A stretch of DNA of 34,589 nt from a virus: positions 1 through 34,589 of IMG/VR virus record IMGVR_UViG_3300025168_000300, one strand, 5' to 3'. Below the pieces are notes generated by a model that saw nothing but the letters and a program-made list of their open reading frames with translations, had not been told where the DNA came from and did no database searches. Position numbers and translations under genes: made by a program. Position 1 is the stretch's first letter. Every line of letters begins with the position of its first letter. Below, one piece after another: positions 8,917 to 16,852 of this stretch.

Positions 8917-11253
8917 TTAAGTATAAATTCCTGTTTTAGTTGCTTCAAATGCTACTGCAGAACTGTAGAAGTTTGCATCCGCATGTTTATCTTTATAAGT
9001 TTTAGAGGTTACAGATATTGGTTTATTATTTCCTTCTTTAAATGCTTCTATCACAGGACCCATATCAAACATTTTTTTCATACTATCCATATTTAAAACT
9101 GCCTCAGGTCCTTTTTCTGCTAATGTTGCTATTTGTGGAGTCATTGCTATTCCCTCATTAGCATATCCCCTCATTTCGCTTCCTTCCATAGTGTCTCCTG
9201 ACCCCATACCAAAATAACTTGCTTGTTCTTGAACAGATCCTGCATATCTTTTAGCTGCTGAAACAGTCCCTGTATAAGCTTCTGCTTTACTTTCCCCCCA
9301 TAAACCAAATCCTCCTAAAACATATCTTATAGTATCTACTATAGCTGTTACAGCCATTGTTACAAAGTTTATTGAAGGTTCTAACAATTTTAATAAACCA
9401 AATACAGGTTCAAGCATGCTCATTATCATGTCCATTAAAGGAATTAAAGGTGTAATAATATCAGCTAACATACTTTTTAATTTATCCATAGCTGCATTAA
9501 ATTTATCTTGAGCTGTTGTTTGTGCCATTATATCAGCTGCTTTATCTTTACCCATAGCTCTTAACTCTTTTTCAGTTTTACCTATGGTTTCTTGTTTAAA
9601 TAATTGATCTGCTAATTGATCTGAAGTCATACCTAAGGCTTTAGCTAAAGCATCTTGTTGTAGAACATTCATAGCAGTAAATGAGGTCCAATCTCCAGCA
9701 TTTTTAGCTACCTCCCTCATTAATCCTTCATAATCTCCTGTTAGAGCATATAATCTGGCTTTTTCTAAATTTAATTCTTTTCCTAATAATAGTTCAGCTT
9801 CTAATTCTGCTTTAATAGATTGTTCAAAATCTAATATTTGTTTACCTGCTGATGCTATAGTACCTAATTCCATTCCTAAAAGATGGGCTTGAGTTACAGC
9901 TCCTGCTATTTGTTCAGTGCTACCTTGTAATTGGGCTCTTATTTGTCCTGAAGTTCTACCTACTTTTTCTAATATTACATGCATAGGAATAGGAATATTA
10001 GCTGCTGCTGACATAGCATCAACTATCCCTAATGCCCCTTTATAAGCGTCATCTAAACTTCGATCAGCTACCATTGCTAAAGCTACAAATCCTGCTGTTG
10101 CATCTGCTGTCATTTTTACTTTTTCAAGTAATTTAGTTGCGGAGACTAATATTTCTCCAGTAAAATATCCTGCTGTTCCTAATTTTGTATTTAGGGTACC
10201 TAAGGTTTTTGTCATTTTATCACCAGTAACAAACAGGTCGCCTGATCTCAGTGCTGCAGTTGCCATGTTCATCCTTAGGTCTGCTGCTTCCCTTTTAGTT
10301 ATCATTAAGGTTTTACTCATATTTACGAGTTGAGAGTCTACTTTACCAATTGCATTTTTTAATTCAATAAGTATCGAAGCTATTATTCCTATAGGTCCTA
10401 ATGCCCTCATTAACATTGGTCCTAATTTAGCAAACACTTTTGTTAACGACCCCATAAGTCTTTTAGCTAAACCACCCCCTCCTTTAGCTATTTTAGAATC
10501 TAAAGCTTTAACTTTATCTCCACTAACTAATTTTCCAGATGTTTTATCTCTAAATCTTCCTCTTTTTGTAGGGTCTTTTGTATTAGCCCCCATTCTTTTA
10601 TCAAATTCGATGTTTTTTCTTTCTTTTGCAGCTGTTTTAGCTTGATCTTGTTGAAAGCTAATTTTTTTAGCTTCTTTAGCAGCTTCACTAAATCCTTGTT
10701 TTAATGTTCCAAAAAATCCTTTTTGTTTACCCTTACCTTCTGCTCCAAAAGCTTTATCTAATTCATTCCAAAAACTTGTTCCACTTTTATTTTCTAATTT
10801 TTTAGCTTGATCTTCTACTCCTTTTGCAGCAGCCTCCATTTTTTCTAATTTATCAATGGATTCTTCTATTTCTTTTGTTATATCCTGGTATAATTCAGAT
10901 TCATCTTTTAATCCATCTTTTTGAGCCTTTACTGAAGCTTGTTCAGCTAATGATTTATCTGCAGTTAGATTTTTTATTCTGTCTAATATATTTTCTCTTT
11001 CTTTTTCTATATCTCGAGATTTAACAGTACCTTGAGATATTTCTTCTTCTAACATTAGAAGTAATTTTTTACTTTTAACAGCTTTTTGTGTTTCTTGTTG
11101 AACTTGTTTTATTAATTCATGTTCTTTAGCTGCTTCACTATATGAACTCTTTATTATAGATACTCTCTCCATAAGTTCTACATTAGCTTGTTTATAAGCT
11201 CGTACTAATTGAGAAGCTAAGTCTATTGATTTTTCGTCGTCTTGTTCTGCCAT
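8917..11253 (-). CDS. Tail tape measure protein (778 aa)
   Basis: Sets tail length and occupies the tube lumen before DNA ejection. Residues about 1-210 are charged and helical (Lys/Glu/Gln-rich coiled coil). Residues about 272-303 form a hydrophobic helix (MLMRALGPIGIIASILIELK), and residues about 593-650 form a second long hydrophobic block (LADIITPLIPLMDMIMSMLE and following). The C-terminal part contains NEGIAMTPQIATLAEKGPEA at about 697-716, matching the 'GGIVT.P..ALVGEAGPEAVIP' motif typical of tape measure proteins. At about 1.5 angstrom per residue, 778 residues would correspond to a tail of roughly 115 nm if the protein is not cleaved. It has its own late-type motif (11273-11281) and follows a strong hairpin terminator. 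The two probable tail chaperone genes immediately upstream are the classic neighbours of a tape measure gene. Confidence 0.88.
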   Translation of the reverse strand: MAEQDDEKSIDLASQLVRAYKQANVELMERVSIIKSSYSEAAKEHELIKQVQQETQKAVKSKKLLLMLEEEISQGTVKSRDIEKERENILDRIKNLTADKSLAEQASVKAQKDGLKDESELYQDITKEIEESIDKLEKMEAAAKGVEDQAKKLENKSGTSFWNELDKAFGAEGKGKQKGFFGTLKQGFSEAAKEAKKISFQQDQAKTAAKERKNIEFDKRMGANTKDPTKRGRFRDKTSGKLVSGDKVKALDSKIAKGGGGLAKRLMGSLTKVFAKLGPMLMRALGPIGIIASILIELKNAIGKVDSQLVNMSKTLMITKREAADLRMNMATAALRSGDLFVTGDKMTKTLGTLNTKLGTAGYFTGEILVSATKLLEKVKMTADATAGFVALAMVADRSLDDAYKGALGIVDAMSAAANIPIPMHVILEKVGRTSGQIRAQLQGSTEQIAGAVTQAHLLGMELGTIASAGKQILDFEQSIKAELEAELLLGKELNLEKARLYALTGDYEGLMREVAKNAGDWTSFTAMNVLQQDALAKALGMTSDQLADQLFKQETIGKTEKELRAMGKDKAADIMAQTTAQDKFNAAMDKLKSMLADIITPLIPLMDMIMSMLEPVFGLLKLLEPSINFVTMAVTAIVDTIRYVLGGFGLWGESKAEAYTGTVSAAKRYAGSVQEQASYFGMGSGDTMEGSEMRGYANEGIAMTPQIATLAEKGPEAVLNMDSMKKMFDMGPVIEAFKEGNNKPISVTSKTYKDKHADANFYSSAVAFEATKTGIYT

Positions 11254-11272
11254 TTTTATATAGTTATTCCCC

Positions 11273-11281
11273 TATAAATAT
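11273..11281 (-). promoter_or_regulatory. Conserved late-type motif ATATTTATA upstream of the tape measure gene
   Basis: The minus strand reads TTCATATTTATAGGGGAATA, with the core 19 bases before the ATG at 11253 and directly downstream of the terminator hairpin at 11283-11311. Terminator followed at once by this motif is repeated at 12.4, 15.6 and 20.26 kb. Promoter function is inferred. Confidence 0.55.
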
Positions 11282-11282
11282 G

Positions 11283-11311
11283 AAAAAAAAAAAGGTATCT
11301 ATGATACCTTT
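11283..11311 (-). terminator. Rho-independent terminator after the 75-aa gene
   Basis: On the minus strand a nine-base-pair stem AAAGGTATC / GATACCTTT with the three-base loop ATA overlaps and is followed by a run of eleven T (11283-11293). It starts 4 bases after the stop codon of the 75-aa gene and precedes the late-type motif of the tape measure gene. Confidence 0.85.
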
Positions 11312-11315
11312 AATT

Positions 11316-11543
11316 TTAGAAGTTATATGTTGAAGATGGTTTTATGTTAGGTCTGTGTATTTTTTTATTTTCCTCTAGTTCAGATGACCCTGTTTGTTTA
11401 TCTCTTTCTTCTTGTTGTTTTTGGTTATGTTGGTTTATTCTATCAATATGAAAAGTTCTCATCCATACTGGCATATTATAAACTTCTGAATGTAGAAATC
11501 CTCCTCCTCCATGATATACTAAATCATGAATAGCGTCGAACAT
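11316..11543 (-). CDS. Small tail assembly chaperone-like protein, possibly expressed by frameshift (75 aa)
   Basis: The sequence GGGGFLHSEVYNMPVWMRTF followed by HIDRINQHNQKQQEERDK resembles the C-terminal part of phage tail assembly chaperones ('GGfswsdVYNMPVWLRkfhi..i...' type). Such proteins are encoded just before the tape measure gene and often made by ribosomal frameshift from the preceding gene. Here the frame is +1 relative to the gp26-like gene and stays open upstream from ATG 11543 through the T7 run at 11571-11577, without a stop. The ATG lies 7 bases after the upstream stop and has no evident ribosome binding site, so translation as a fusion tail of the 280-aa protein is plausible. 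Independent initiation by coupling is the alternative. Confidence 0.65.
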   Translation of the reverse strand: MFDAIHDLVYHGGGGFLHSEVYNMPVWMRTFHIDRINQHNQKQQEERDKQTGSSELEENKKIHRPNIKPSSTYNF

Positions 11544-11550
11544 TGATTTT

Positions 11551-12393
11551 CTATAAGTCTGCGTCAGGCCAAAAAAAGTTGAGCCCCAAGGGAATACTTA
11601 CGCCCTCCGCAGTCGCTCCACTAGAAAAGTCTAAATCGACTTTCAAATCAATATCAGGCATGATTTCATTTAAATAATTTCTAAGAGATTTAGAATCTCT
11701 TGCTAATAAAGCATTATCAACAAATTCTCTAATTGTTTTTAGTTCATAATCACCATTTACAGATAAAATCATATGTTTTAAACGTGTAGTTAATTCTGCT
11801 GAATGAAATTTGTTGATTTTTTTAAGACCTTTTAATTCTTTAGTAATTTTTTCTTCATCACCATGAGTTAACATTTTAAAAGTAATATCAATTTTAGAAT
11901 GAGGTAAATTAAAATTAAATTCATTTTTACCATTTTTCATTAAACTTTCATCAAGTTCTTTATCGTCTAATTCTGTTAGATCTACTGTTACTTGTTCTTC
12001 TTCACCTGTTGAAGGATCTCTGTAGTTAAAAGTATAATCACTACCATATCCTAAGATACGAGCAGCTATTAATAATGAATTTTTATCTCCTATTAATAAA
12101 TCATTATAATCACAAGGTGTAACAATGACAGACTGTAATAGTTTATTTATTACTGTACCATTTTTTATGTAATTTTGGTTTGTTAAAATATCCTCTTCTC
12201 GAGCAGTCATATACTTCATTCGTATAAGTCCTGATCTTAGGGGATGACCTTCTGGGTAAAGTAAACCTCTTGAAGGTAAAGTAACTTCCTCTGTTGGGAA
12301 CTGGTATGTTTGTTCTTCCTGTGAGGGAGTTGATGGGGATTGGGTGTTTGAAAGTGGTTTATTTTCCATAAACTCGTTTGTTGTTTGTTTCAT
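11551..12393 (-). CDS. gp26-like baseplate/tail assembly protein (T4 baseplate family, 280 aa)
   Basis: Residues 1-35 are a disordered Ser/Thr/Pro/Gln segment. The conserved part begins with VTLPSRGLLYPEGHPLRSGL, followed by IRMKYMTAREEDILTNQNYI, KNGTVINKLLQSVI, and then GDKNSLLIAARILGYG. This pattern is that of the T4 gp26-like baseplate family (PF12322), proteins needed for hub assembly or acting as tail assembly chaperones in T4-like marine phages. T4 gp26 has 208 residues. The C-terminus ends IPLGLNFFWPDADL. The codons for FF lie in a run of seven T just before the end, where a +1 or -2 shift enters the frame of the 75-aa gene. It follows a late-type motif at 12429-12437, 35 bases upstream of the ATG, and a terminator after the tail tube gene. 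Confidence 0.72.
   Translation of the reverse strand: MKQTTNEFMENKPLSNTQSPSTPSQEEQTYQFPTEEVTLPSRGLLYPEGHPLRSGLIRMKYMTAREEDILTNQNYIKNGTVINKLLQSVIVTPCDYNDLLIGDKNSLLIAARILGYGSDYTFNYRDPSTGEEEQVTVDLTELDDKELDESLMKNGKNEFNFNLPHSKIDITFKMLTHGDEEKITKELKGLKKINKFHSAELTTRLKHMILSVNGDYELKTIREFVDNALLARDSKSLRNYLNEIMPDIDLKVDLDFSSGATAEGVSIPLGLNFFWPDADL
11571..11577 (-). promoter_or_regulatory. Candidate +1/-2 programmed frameshift site (T7 run)
   Basis: On the minus strand the zero-frame codons read AAC TTT TTT TGG. A +1 slip of the second TTT, or a -2 slip, allows perfect re-pairing on TTT and continues as GGC CTG ACG CAG ACT TAT AGA without a stop into ATG 11543. A -1 slip would give TTG GCC TGA and end at once. 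The fusion would be 358 (+1) or 359 (-2) residues. The site is 18 bases before the zero-frame stop codon. Confidence 0.45.
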
Positions 12394-12428
12394 AACGTTT
12401 TTTGATTAATAACTATTTTTTGTTCAGA

Positions 12429-12437
12429 TATACATAT
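12429..12437 (-). promoter_or_regulatory. Conserved late-type motif ATATGTATA upstream of the gp26-like gene
   Basis: The minus strand reads CTATATATGTATATCTGAAC, 35 bases before the ATG at 12393 and just downstream of the terminator at 12445-12476. It belongs to the G variant of the window-wide ATAT(T/G)TATA motif. Promoter role is inferred. Confidence 0.5.
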
Positions 12438-12444
12438 ATAGAGA

Positions 12445-12476
12445 AAATAAAAAAGCGCCAAATTAGGCGCTTTCTT
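12445..12476 (-). terminator. Rho-independent terminator after the tail tube gene
   Basis: The minus strand forms an eight-base-pair stem AAAGCGCC / GGCGCTTT with a six-base loop, followed by T-rich TTTATTTT. It starts about 25 bases after the tail tube stop codon. The other side is also T-rich (TTTCTTTTT on the plus strand), so it could work in both directions. Confidence 0.82.
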
Positions 12477-12498
12477 TTTAAAATATATTTTATTACTA

Positions 12499-12984
12499 TT
12501 AGTAATTTAATATAGCATAATCCATTCTGATAGTTAATGTAATTTCAACAGGTGTATCAACACTCCAATCCATTTCTCCAAAATTTGCTTGTTGTACATA
12601 AGCTCCTTTCATAATCCATTCTTCAACTATATCACCTACAGGACCTAATGCATTAAATCTAATGTCTTTTTTGTAGAAATCAGAATAACCATCTCTACCT
12701 GTAACTGATTCATGTGACAAACGAACCCATTCCATTACTGCTTGAGCACCTGATGGTGTTACTGGGTCATAAAGAGTAGCTGTAACATTTTGCCAATCTG
12801 CTTTACCTTTTAATTTTCTTTTCACATTAATGTGATCAAGAGTTATGTCTCCAAATTGTACATTAGGTCTTGATATTTTTTTCACTAAAAATGCTGGTAT
12901 ACCATCTATATACATTATAAACCTATTTTGTACTTTAGGTTCAAATGCAGTGAACATGATTTCGTTTGTGTTTAATATTGCCAT
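12499..12984 (-). CDS. gp19: Tail tube protein (gp19-like, 161 aa)
   Basis: Forms the inner tube of the contractile tail. Length 161 matches T4 gp19 (163 residues). Features of the T4 gp19 tube family are visible: FEPKVQNRFIMYIDGIPAFL near residues 14-33 (first strand and loop), KKISRPNVQFGDITLDHINV, KRKLKGKADWQNVTATLYDP (the conserved 'G...W.dvt.tlyd' strand), a helical VMEWVRLSHESVTGRDGY segment, and a C-terminal PVEITLTIRMDYAILNY strand. The start ATG is 25 bases after a late-type motif. It lies directly downstream of the sheath gene, the usual 18-19 order of T4-like phages, and is followed by a strong terminator, consistent with high expression as a separate unit. The protein ends in Tyr. 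Confidence 0.87.
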   Translation of the reverse strand: MAILNTNEIMFTAFEPKVQNRFIMYIDGIPAFLVKKISRPNVQFGDITLDHINVKRKLKGKADWQNVTATLYDPVTPSGAQAVMEWVRLSHESVTGRDGYSDFYKKDIRFNALGPVGDIVEEWIMKGAYVQQANFGEMDWSVDTPVEITLTIRMDYAILNY

Positions 12985-13009
12985 CTTTGTTGTTTTATTT
13001 TTATTCCGT

Positions 13010-13018
13010 TATAAATAT
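13010..13018 (-). promoter_or_regulatory. Conserved late-type motif ATATTTATA upstream of the tail tube gene
   Basis: The minus strand reads CATTATATTTATAACGGAAT, 25 bases before the ATG at 12984 in the short gap between sheath and tube genes. No hairpin terminator is visible between the sheath stop and this motif, so tube mRNA may come both from read-through and from this site. Promoter role is inferred. Confidence 0.5.
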
Positions 13019-13033
13019 AATGTTTTTCTTTTT

Positions 13034-15532
13034 TTAGTAACTTCCACCACCATCAAATGTAGCTCCTGTTGGAAGGATGTTAAAGTCAAGAATTATAAAT
13101 TCTGCTGTTCTAGTTGGTTGTAAATAAATACCACCTACTAATCTATTTCTGTCGATTTCATCAGGTGTATTATTACTTTCATCCATTACTACTCTAAATG
13201 CATATAATCCTTGTCTTTGTTGAATTGATTCTAAATATGGATTTGCTATATTTAAGAATCTATTTCTTGTTTGTACTGTATTTTGTTCAAATACTAAGTA
13301 TTTAGAAGAACTTGCAATAAATTTCTTAACTTCAATTAATAATCTTCTTACATTAATTCTATCTAATGCTGTTGGACGTGTTTGAAGTGTTTTCTGACCC
13401 CAAATACAAACTCCTGTTCTTGGGAATGTAGCGATTGGGTTTACTTTTCCTTCATATAATTGATCTCTTTCAGATTGGTTTAATCTTGTTCTTGCTTCAA
13501 TTACATTTCCTAATATACCTCTATTTAAACCTGCTGGAGCAAACCATTCAGCAGCAATTCTATCAGATTGAGCTATTGCTCCTGGTACAATTACTGAAGG
13601 TGGGACAAATGTTGGTTTATTTGTAGATGGAGTTAATACTTTAACCCATGGATAGTAACCTGCAGCATAGTTTGTATCAATTCCATCTGCTTCACTTACT
13701 GCTGATGCTACATTATCTTCTTGACCTACTAAATCCATAATATAGAAACAATCTCCTCTATCTTCAGCAAAAGTATAAGCTTGTGTAGTTACATAAGAGT
13801 GGTATTTATTCATTACTCCAGGTATTGATAACATATTAATGTCATACTCGTCTTGATTAGCCATAATATCTAAAGCTTTATCATAAGCTATACCTCCTGG
13901 TTGTCCTACTCTTAAATCTAATCCGTGTAAATTAGTTTCTGTAATAAATTCTCCTGTCTTTTTAACAATATGTGGTCCCATACCATCTGTACCTCCTTGG
14001 AATGGTACTGAGAATTTACATTGACCTGCATTAGGTCCTGCTACTTGTGATTGATCTATTGAAGCACTTAATGATCCAGTCCATGATGCTGAAGGGTGTC
14101 CATTATAATTAGATAAATTAAATTTACCTGTTGAATTCACTATTGTTACTTGTGGAAGAGGCATATTCCACATCATATTATCTTTTTTACTAAAATCCCA
14201 TCCTAAATAAGCTTTTTTATTATATACACTATTAAGTGTTTGTACTGATTTAGTTACATAAGGAACTAATACTGATGCTACATTACCTGAATAAACTCCA
14301 CTTGTCTCTGAAGCACCTCCTACTATTGGATCTAATAATCCAGCAAATCCTTTAGGTGATAATTTTGGTGAAGCTGCTCCTTGATCTATAGTAGAATCTA
14401 CTTCAATTCTAATATATCTTGATTTGTTAGGATAATCACCATATATAATTACTTTTTGCATATCTTCATTCCATTCAGCATATCTATCTCCAATTGATCT
14501 TGCAATATAATTTGGGTTATTTGGATCTAATGATAAATTATCATATTGTTCTAATACTTTTGGTGATTTATCTGTATCATCAAATTTTCTAACTTGTAAA
14601 GAAAACCTACTATATTGTTCTTCACCATCTATATCTGATGGTTCTTTAAGGTTTAATATACTAACTTTACAATCTGTATTTGTTTGAGTACCATCTGCTA
14701 ATTTATGTGCTTTAAATAAGGGTGATGTAGCTCCTACTTCATCTGTATATCCTGATTCAATCCATGGAGTTGCAGCATGATCATATCCTTCTGTAAACCC
14801 ACCATTATTTGTACCTCCCGCAAATATATGTTCTGGTAATCCTACCATTTCTAAATTTGTTATTGAAGTATTAGTTTGGTATTCTTTAAAATTGATATAA
14901 GGGAATGCTTGATCTACAAAAGCATTTGAGCCTGATCTTGAGTTGTCTGCATTTTTTCCTAATGCTCTTGTAATATAATTAGAAGATCTAGGGTCTAATG
15001 ACATAGATACTTCTTTTAAAGTAAAAGCATCTCCTTCTAAATTTAAACAAAAAGTACTTGCAAAAGAAGCTTGTGTACCACCATTAACACCTGATGTTGA
15101 TCCTCCTCCTGCTAATTTAGATAAATCTAAGTTAAACCCAGAACCTGAAGGTGCTGCGTCATCGTTTTTAGAAGGGTGTAATACTGTTAATATACGTTTA
15201 ACTCCTGCATCATCTACTGCTGCATTTCTAAGTGCTACTAAACCTTTTGAATCAAATCTCCAACCACCACCACCTAATATTCTTACTATAGTTACAACAC
15301 CTGCATTCTTTAAATAGTTTCTTACTGTTAAAGGAACATAAGTGTCTTTATCATAAGATCCAAATCTTGCTTCAAATTCTGCAAATCCTCTACGGATAAC
15401 TGTAGGGACAAATGCTGGACCCTTTACTGTAGGTCCTATTACACATGCTCCGATTTGTCCTATACCTTGAGGTAAAAAGGATAGATCGTTTTCTCTGGTA
15501 AATACACCTGGTGAAATTATATTTTCTGCCAT
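13034..15532 (-). CDS. gp18: Tail sheath protein (gp18-like, 832 aa)
   Basis: Forms the contractile sheath around the tube. The N-terminus has the sheath signature IISPGVFTRENDLSFLPQGI (residues 5-24), followed by GACVIGPTVKGPAFVPTVI. The C-terminal domain is equally typical: FAPAGLNRGILGNVIEARTR (about 615-635), then NPIATFPRTGVCIWGQKTL, INVRRLLIEVKKFI, SKYLVFEQNT, TRNRFLNIANPYLESI, and close to the end NTPDEIDRNRLVGGIYLQPT plus AEFIILDFNILPTGATF. At 832 residues it exceeds T4 gp18 (659) by about 170, probably through insertions in the variable middle region, which faces outward in known sheaths. It ends in GGGSY. A late-type motif lies 47 bases upstream of the ATG. Confidence 0.93.
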   Translation of the reverse strand: MAENIISPGVFTRENDLSFLPQGIGQIGACVIGPTVKGPAFVPTVIRRGFAEFEARFGSYDKDTYVPLTVRNYLKNAGVVTIVRILGGGGWRFDSKGLVALRNAAVDDAGVKRILTVLHPSKNDDAAPSGSGFNLDLSKLAGGGSTSGVNGGTQASFASTFCLNLEGDAFTLKEVSMSLDPRSSNYITRALGKNADNSRSGSNAFVDQAFPYINFKEYQTNTSITNLEMVGLPEHIFAGGTNNGGFTEGYDHAATPWIESGYTDEVGATSPLFKAHKLADGTQTNTDCKVSILNLKEPSDIDGEEQYSRFSLQVRKFDDTDKSPKVLEQYDNLSLDPNNPNYIARSIGDRYAEWNEDMQKVIIYGDYPNKSRYIRIEVDSTIDQGAASPKLSPKGFAGLLDPIVGGASETSGVYSGNVASVLVPYVTKSVQTLNSVYNKKAYLGWDFSKKDNMMWNMPLPQVTIVNSTGKFNLSNYNGHPSASWTGSLSASIDQSQVAGPNAGQCKFSVPFQGGTDGMGPHIVKKTGEFITETNLHGLDLRVGQPGGIAYDKALDIMANQDEYDINMLSIPGVMNKYHSYVTTQAYTFAEDRGDCFYIMDLVGQEDNVASAVSEADGIDTNYAAGYYPWVKVLTPSTNKPTFVPPSVIVPGAIAQSDRIAAEWFAPAGLNRGILGNVIEARTRLNQSERDQLYEGKVNPIATFPRTGVCIWGQKTLQTRPTALDRINVRRLLIEVKKFIASSSKYLVFEQNTVQTRNRFLNIANPYLESIQQRQGLYAFRVVMDESNNTPDEIDRNRLVGGIYLQPTRTAEFIILDFNILPTGATFDGGGSY

Positions 15533-15579
15533 TTTATTATTATTTGATAATTGTTATATATTCTGATTTTGTCATCATA

Positions 15580-15588
15580 TATAAATAT
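15580..15588 (-). promoter_or_regulatory. Conserved late-type motif ATATTTATA upstream of the tail sheath gene
   Basis: The minus strand reads TTCATATTTATATATGATGA, 47 bases before the sheath ATG at 15532. It follows the hairpin at 15615-15641. The flanks (CATATTTATATATGA) are nearly the same as at the gp13-like gene (33979-33987). Promoter role is inferred. Confidence 0.55.
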
Positions 15589-15614
15589 GAAGAAAATTCA
15601 CAAACCTAAACTAA

Positions 15615-15641
15615 TATAGGCGACTATTTTAGTCACCTATA
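15615..15641 (-). terminator. Hairpin, probable terminator after the 95-aa coiled-coil gene
   Basis: The minus strand forms TATAGGTGACTA / TAGTCGCCTATA, a twelve-base-pair stem with one G-T pair and a three-base loop. It lies about 22 bases after the stop of the 95-aa gene and upstream of the sheath promoter-like motif. It lacks a good T run, so termination could be weak or it may protect an mRNA end. Confidence 0.55.
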
Positions 15642-15663
15642 AGTATAAGTATATTTTAGAAAA

Positions 15664-15951
15664 TTATTTTGAGGGTGTAAAATCTCCTGTTTCTATATCA
15701 ACATTTCCTACTCCATATTTTGAAGCATATTCCTTACCTAGTTCTGCTTCTTTTTGGTCTATTTTTTGAAGTTCTGCTTTAAGATTATTTTCTGTTTGTG
15801 TTAGTCTTTCTCTTTGTATAGAAATTTGACCTAAACTATATATAATTTTATCTGTTTCTCCTTGAAGTCCTCTAAGAATTTGTAGATCTTTATCTTCAAA
15901 TTTTGTAGATTTTGTTGCTGATGGTTTTTGGGTTTTTTCTTTTACTGCCAT
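15664..15951 (-). CDS. Small coiled-coil protein of unknown function (95 aa)
   Basis: After a basic N-terminus (MAVKEKTQKPSATKSTKF), residues about 20-75 form a heptad-like helix (LQILRGLQGETDKIIYSLGQ, then QISIQRERLTQTENNLKAEL). The C-terminus reads KYGVGNVDIETGDFTP. This layout (coiled coil followed by 'KYGxGxIDxETGxFTP') is one I have seen in small proteins encoded among structural genes of marine and crAss-like phages, without a known function. It has its own late-type motif (15986-15994) and a hairpin behind it, so it appears to be a single-gene unit between the fibre array and the sheath. Role in tail or fibre assembly is inference. Confidence 0.65.
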   Translation of the reverse strand: MAVKEKTQKPSATKSTKFEDKDLQILRGLQGETDKIIYSLGQISIQRERLTQTENNLKAELQKIDQKEAELGKEYASKYGVGNVDIETGDFTPSK

Positions 15952-15985
15952 AACTTTATTTTATTATTAATAATTGTTGTTCTTA

Positions 15986-15994
15986 TATACATAT
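15986..15994 (-). promoter_or_regulatory. Conserved late-type motif ATATGTATA upstream of the 95-aa gene
   Basis: The minus strand reads CGCATATATGTATATAAGAA, 34 bases before the ATG at 15951. It is the G variant, with a right flank (TATAAGAACAA) similar to the copy at 12429-12437. Promoter role is inferred. Confidence 0.5.
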
Positions 15995-16003
15995 ATGCGA
16001 ATT

Positions 16004-16849
16004 TTAAAAAACGCCACCTTCTATTACATTAAAACTACCTGTTAATGCTATTACTGAAGCTTTACATTCTATATTTCCTGTTGCAGTTATTATAGAAGCT
16101 GATAATATTGTTTCTGCATCTGAGTTGTCAGCTACTTTTAATCCTCCCTCTCTATCAAAACTCATTTTTCCTACCAATCCCTGAGCATCATAAAATTTTA
16201 TTGAAGATGAATTTAAATGAAGATCTCTCCATCTATGAGTAGCACTACCTAAGTCATATACGTAATCTGTTGCTGGTACAAAATGACCTGTTGTATTTAT
16301 TGTTCCATTTCCTGATGTTAAATTATCTGTGTGTATTATTCCACTTGAGCTTATATTACCTACTGTAATAAGATTACCTGAGGTATCTACTGTTAATTTT
16401 ACTATACCTGCACTTCTTAAATCTAAATCTGTGCCTAATAATGTTGCGCTAGAGCTAATATCTCCTGATGCTATTACTCCTCCAGTAACATTAACACTAT
16501 CTGCTATGTCTATTTCTGTACTACCATGTGATTCAAATGTATTAGCATAAATAGTACCACTTGCACTTACATCACCTGAGGCTGTTATATGGTGAGTTAT
16601 TATATTTCCTCCACTTATATCACCTGAGGCTGTTATAGCGTTAATTACTGCATTTGATGAAGATACTGTTCCTGTTGTAAAAGTAGGTCCTGCTGGTGTA
16701 ACGTGAGTAGTGTCTTGGCTTAATATTTTTTTTAGTTTTCCTCTTCTGTCTTTAAAATAAATATCCCCATTTTCGATATCTAACATTAAATCTTTATTGC
16801 TAAATTCGTAAATTTTAGGAGGGCCAACTTTTATTTTTACTTGTCCCAT
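16004..16849 (-). CDS. Repeat-type tail fibre protein (281 aa)
   Basis: The N-terminal head (MGQVKIKVGPPKIYEFSNKD, then GDIYFKDRRGKLKKIL) differs from the other fibres and may be the attachment domain. Residues about 50-180 are SASGDIS-type repeats (HHITASGDVSASGTIYANTF, ASGDISSSATLLGTDLDL). At about 195-212 lies VYDLGSATHRWRDLHLNSSS, the 'YDLGS...RWRDLYL' motif common in phage fibres. The C-terminus ends FNVIEGGVF. Such low-complexity Ser/Gly/Thr strands usually form trimeric beta-helical shafts. The gene is separated by only 3 bases from the 749-aa fibre gene upstream, so both are probably cotranscribed and may sit in the same fibre. Confidence 0.75.
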   Translation of the reverse strand: MGQVKIKVGPPKIYEFSNKDLMLDIENGDIYFKDRRGKLKKILSQDTTHVTPAGPTFTTGTVSSSNAVINAITASGDISGGNIITHHITASGDVSASGTIYANTFESHGSTEIDIADSVNVTGGVIASGDISSSATLLGTDLDLRSAGIVKLTVDTSGNLITVGNISSSGIIHTDNLTSGNGTINTTGHFVPATDYVYDLGSATHRWRDLHLNSSSIKFYDAQGLVGKMSFDREGGLKVADNSDAETILSASIITATGNIECKASVIALTGSFNVIEGGVF

Positions 16850-16852
16850 AAA

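Noticed and set aside
11544-11577. Classic -1 frameshift at the T7 run
   Set aside because: The -1 frame meets TGA two codons after the run and does not lead to the 75-aa frame; only +1 or -2 is productive.
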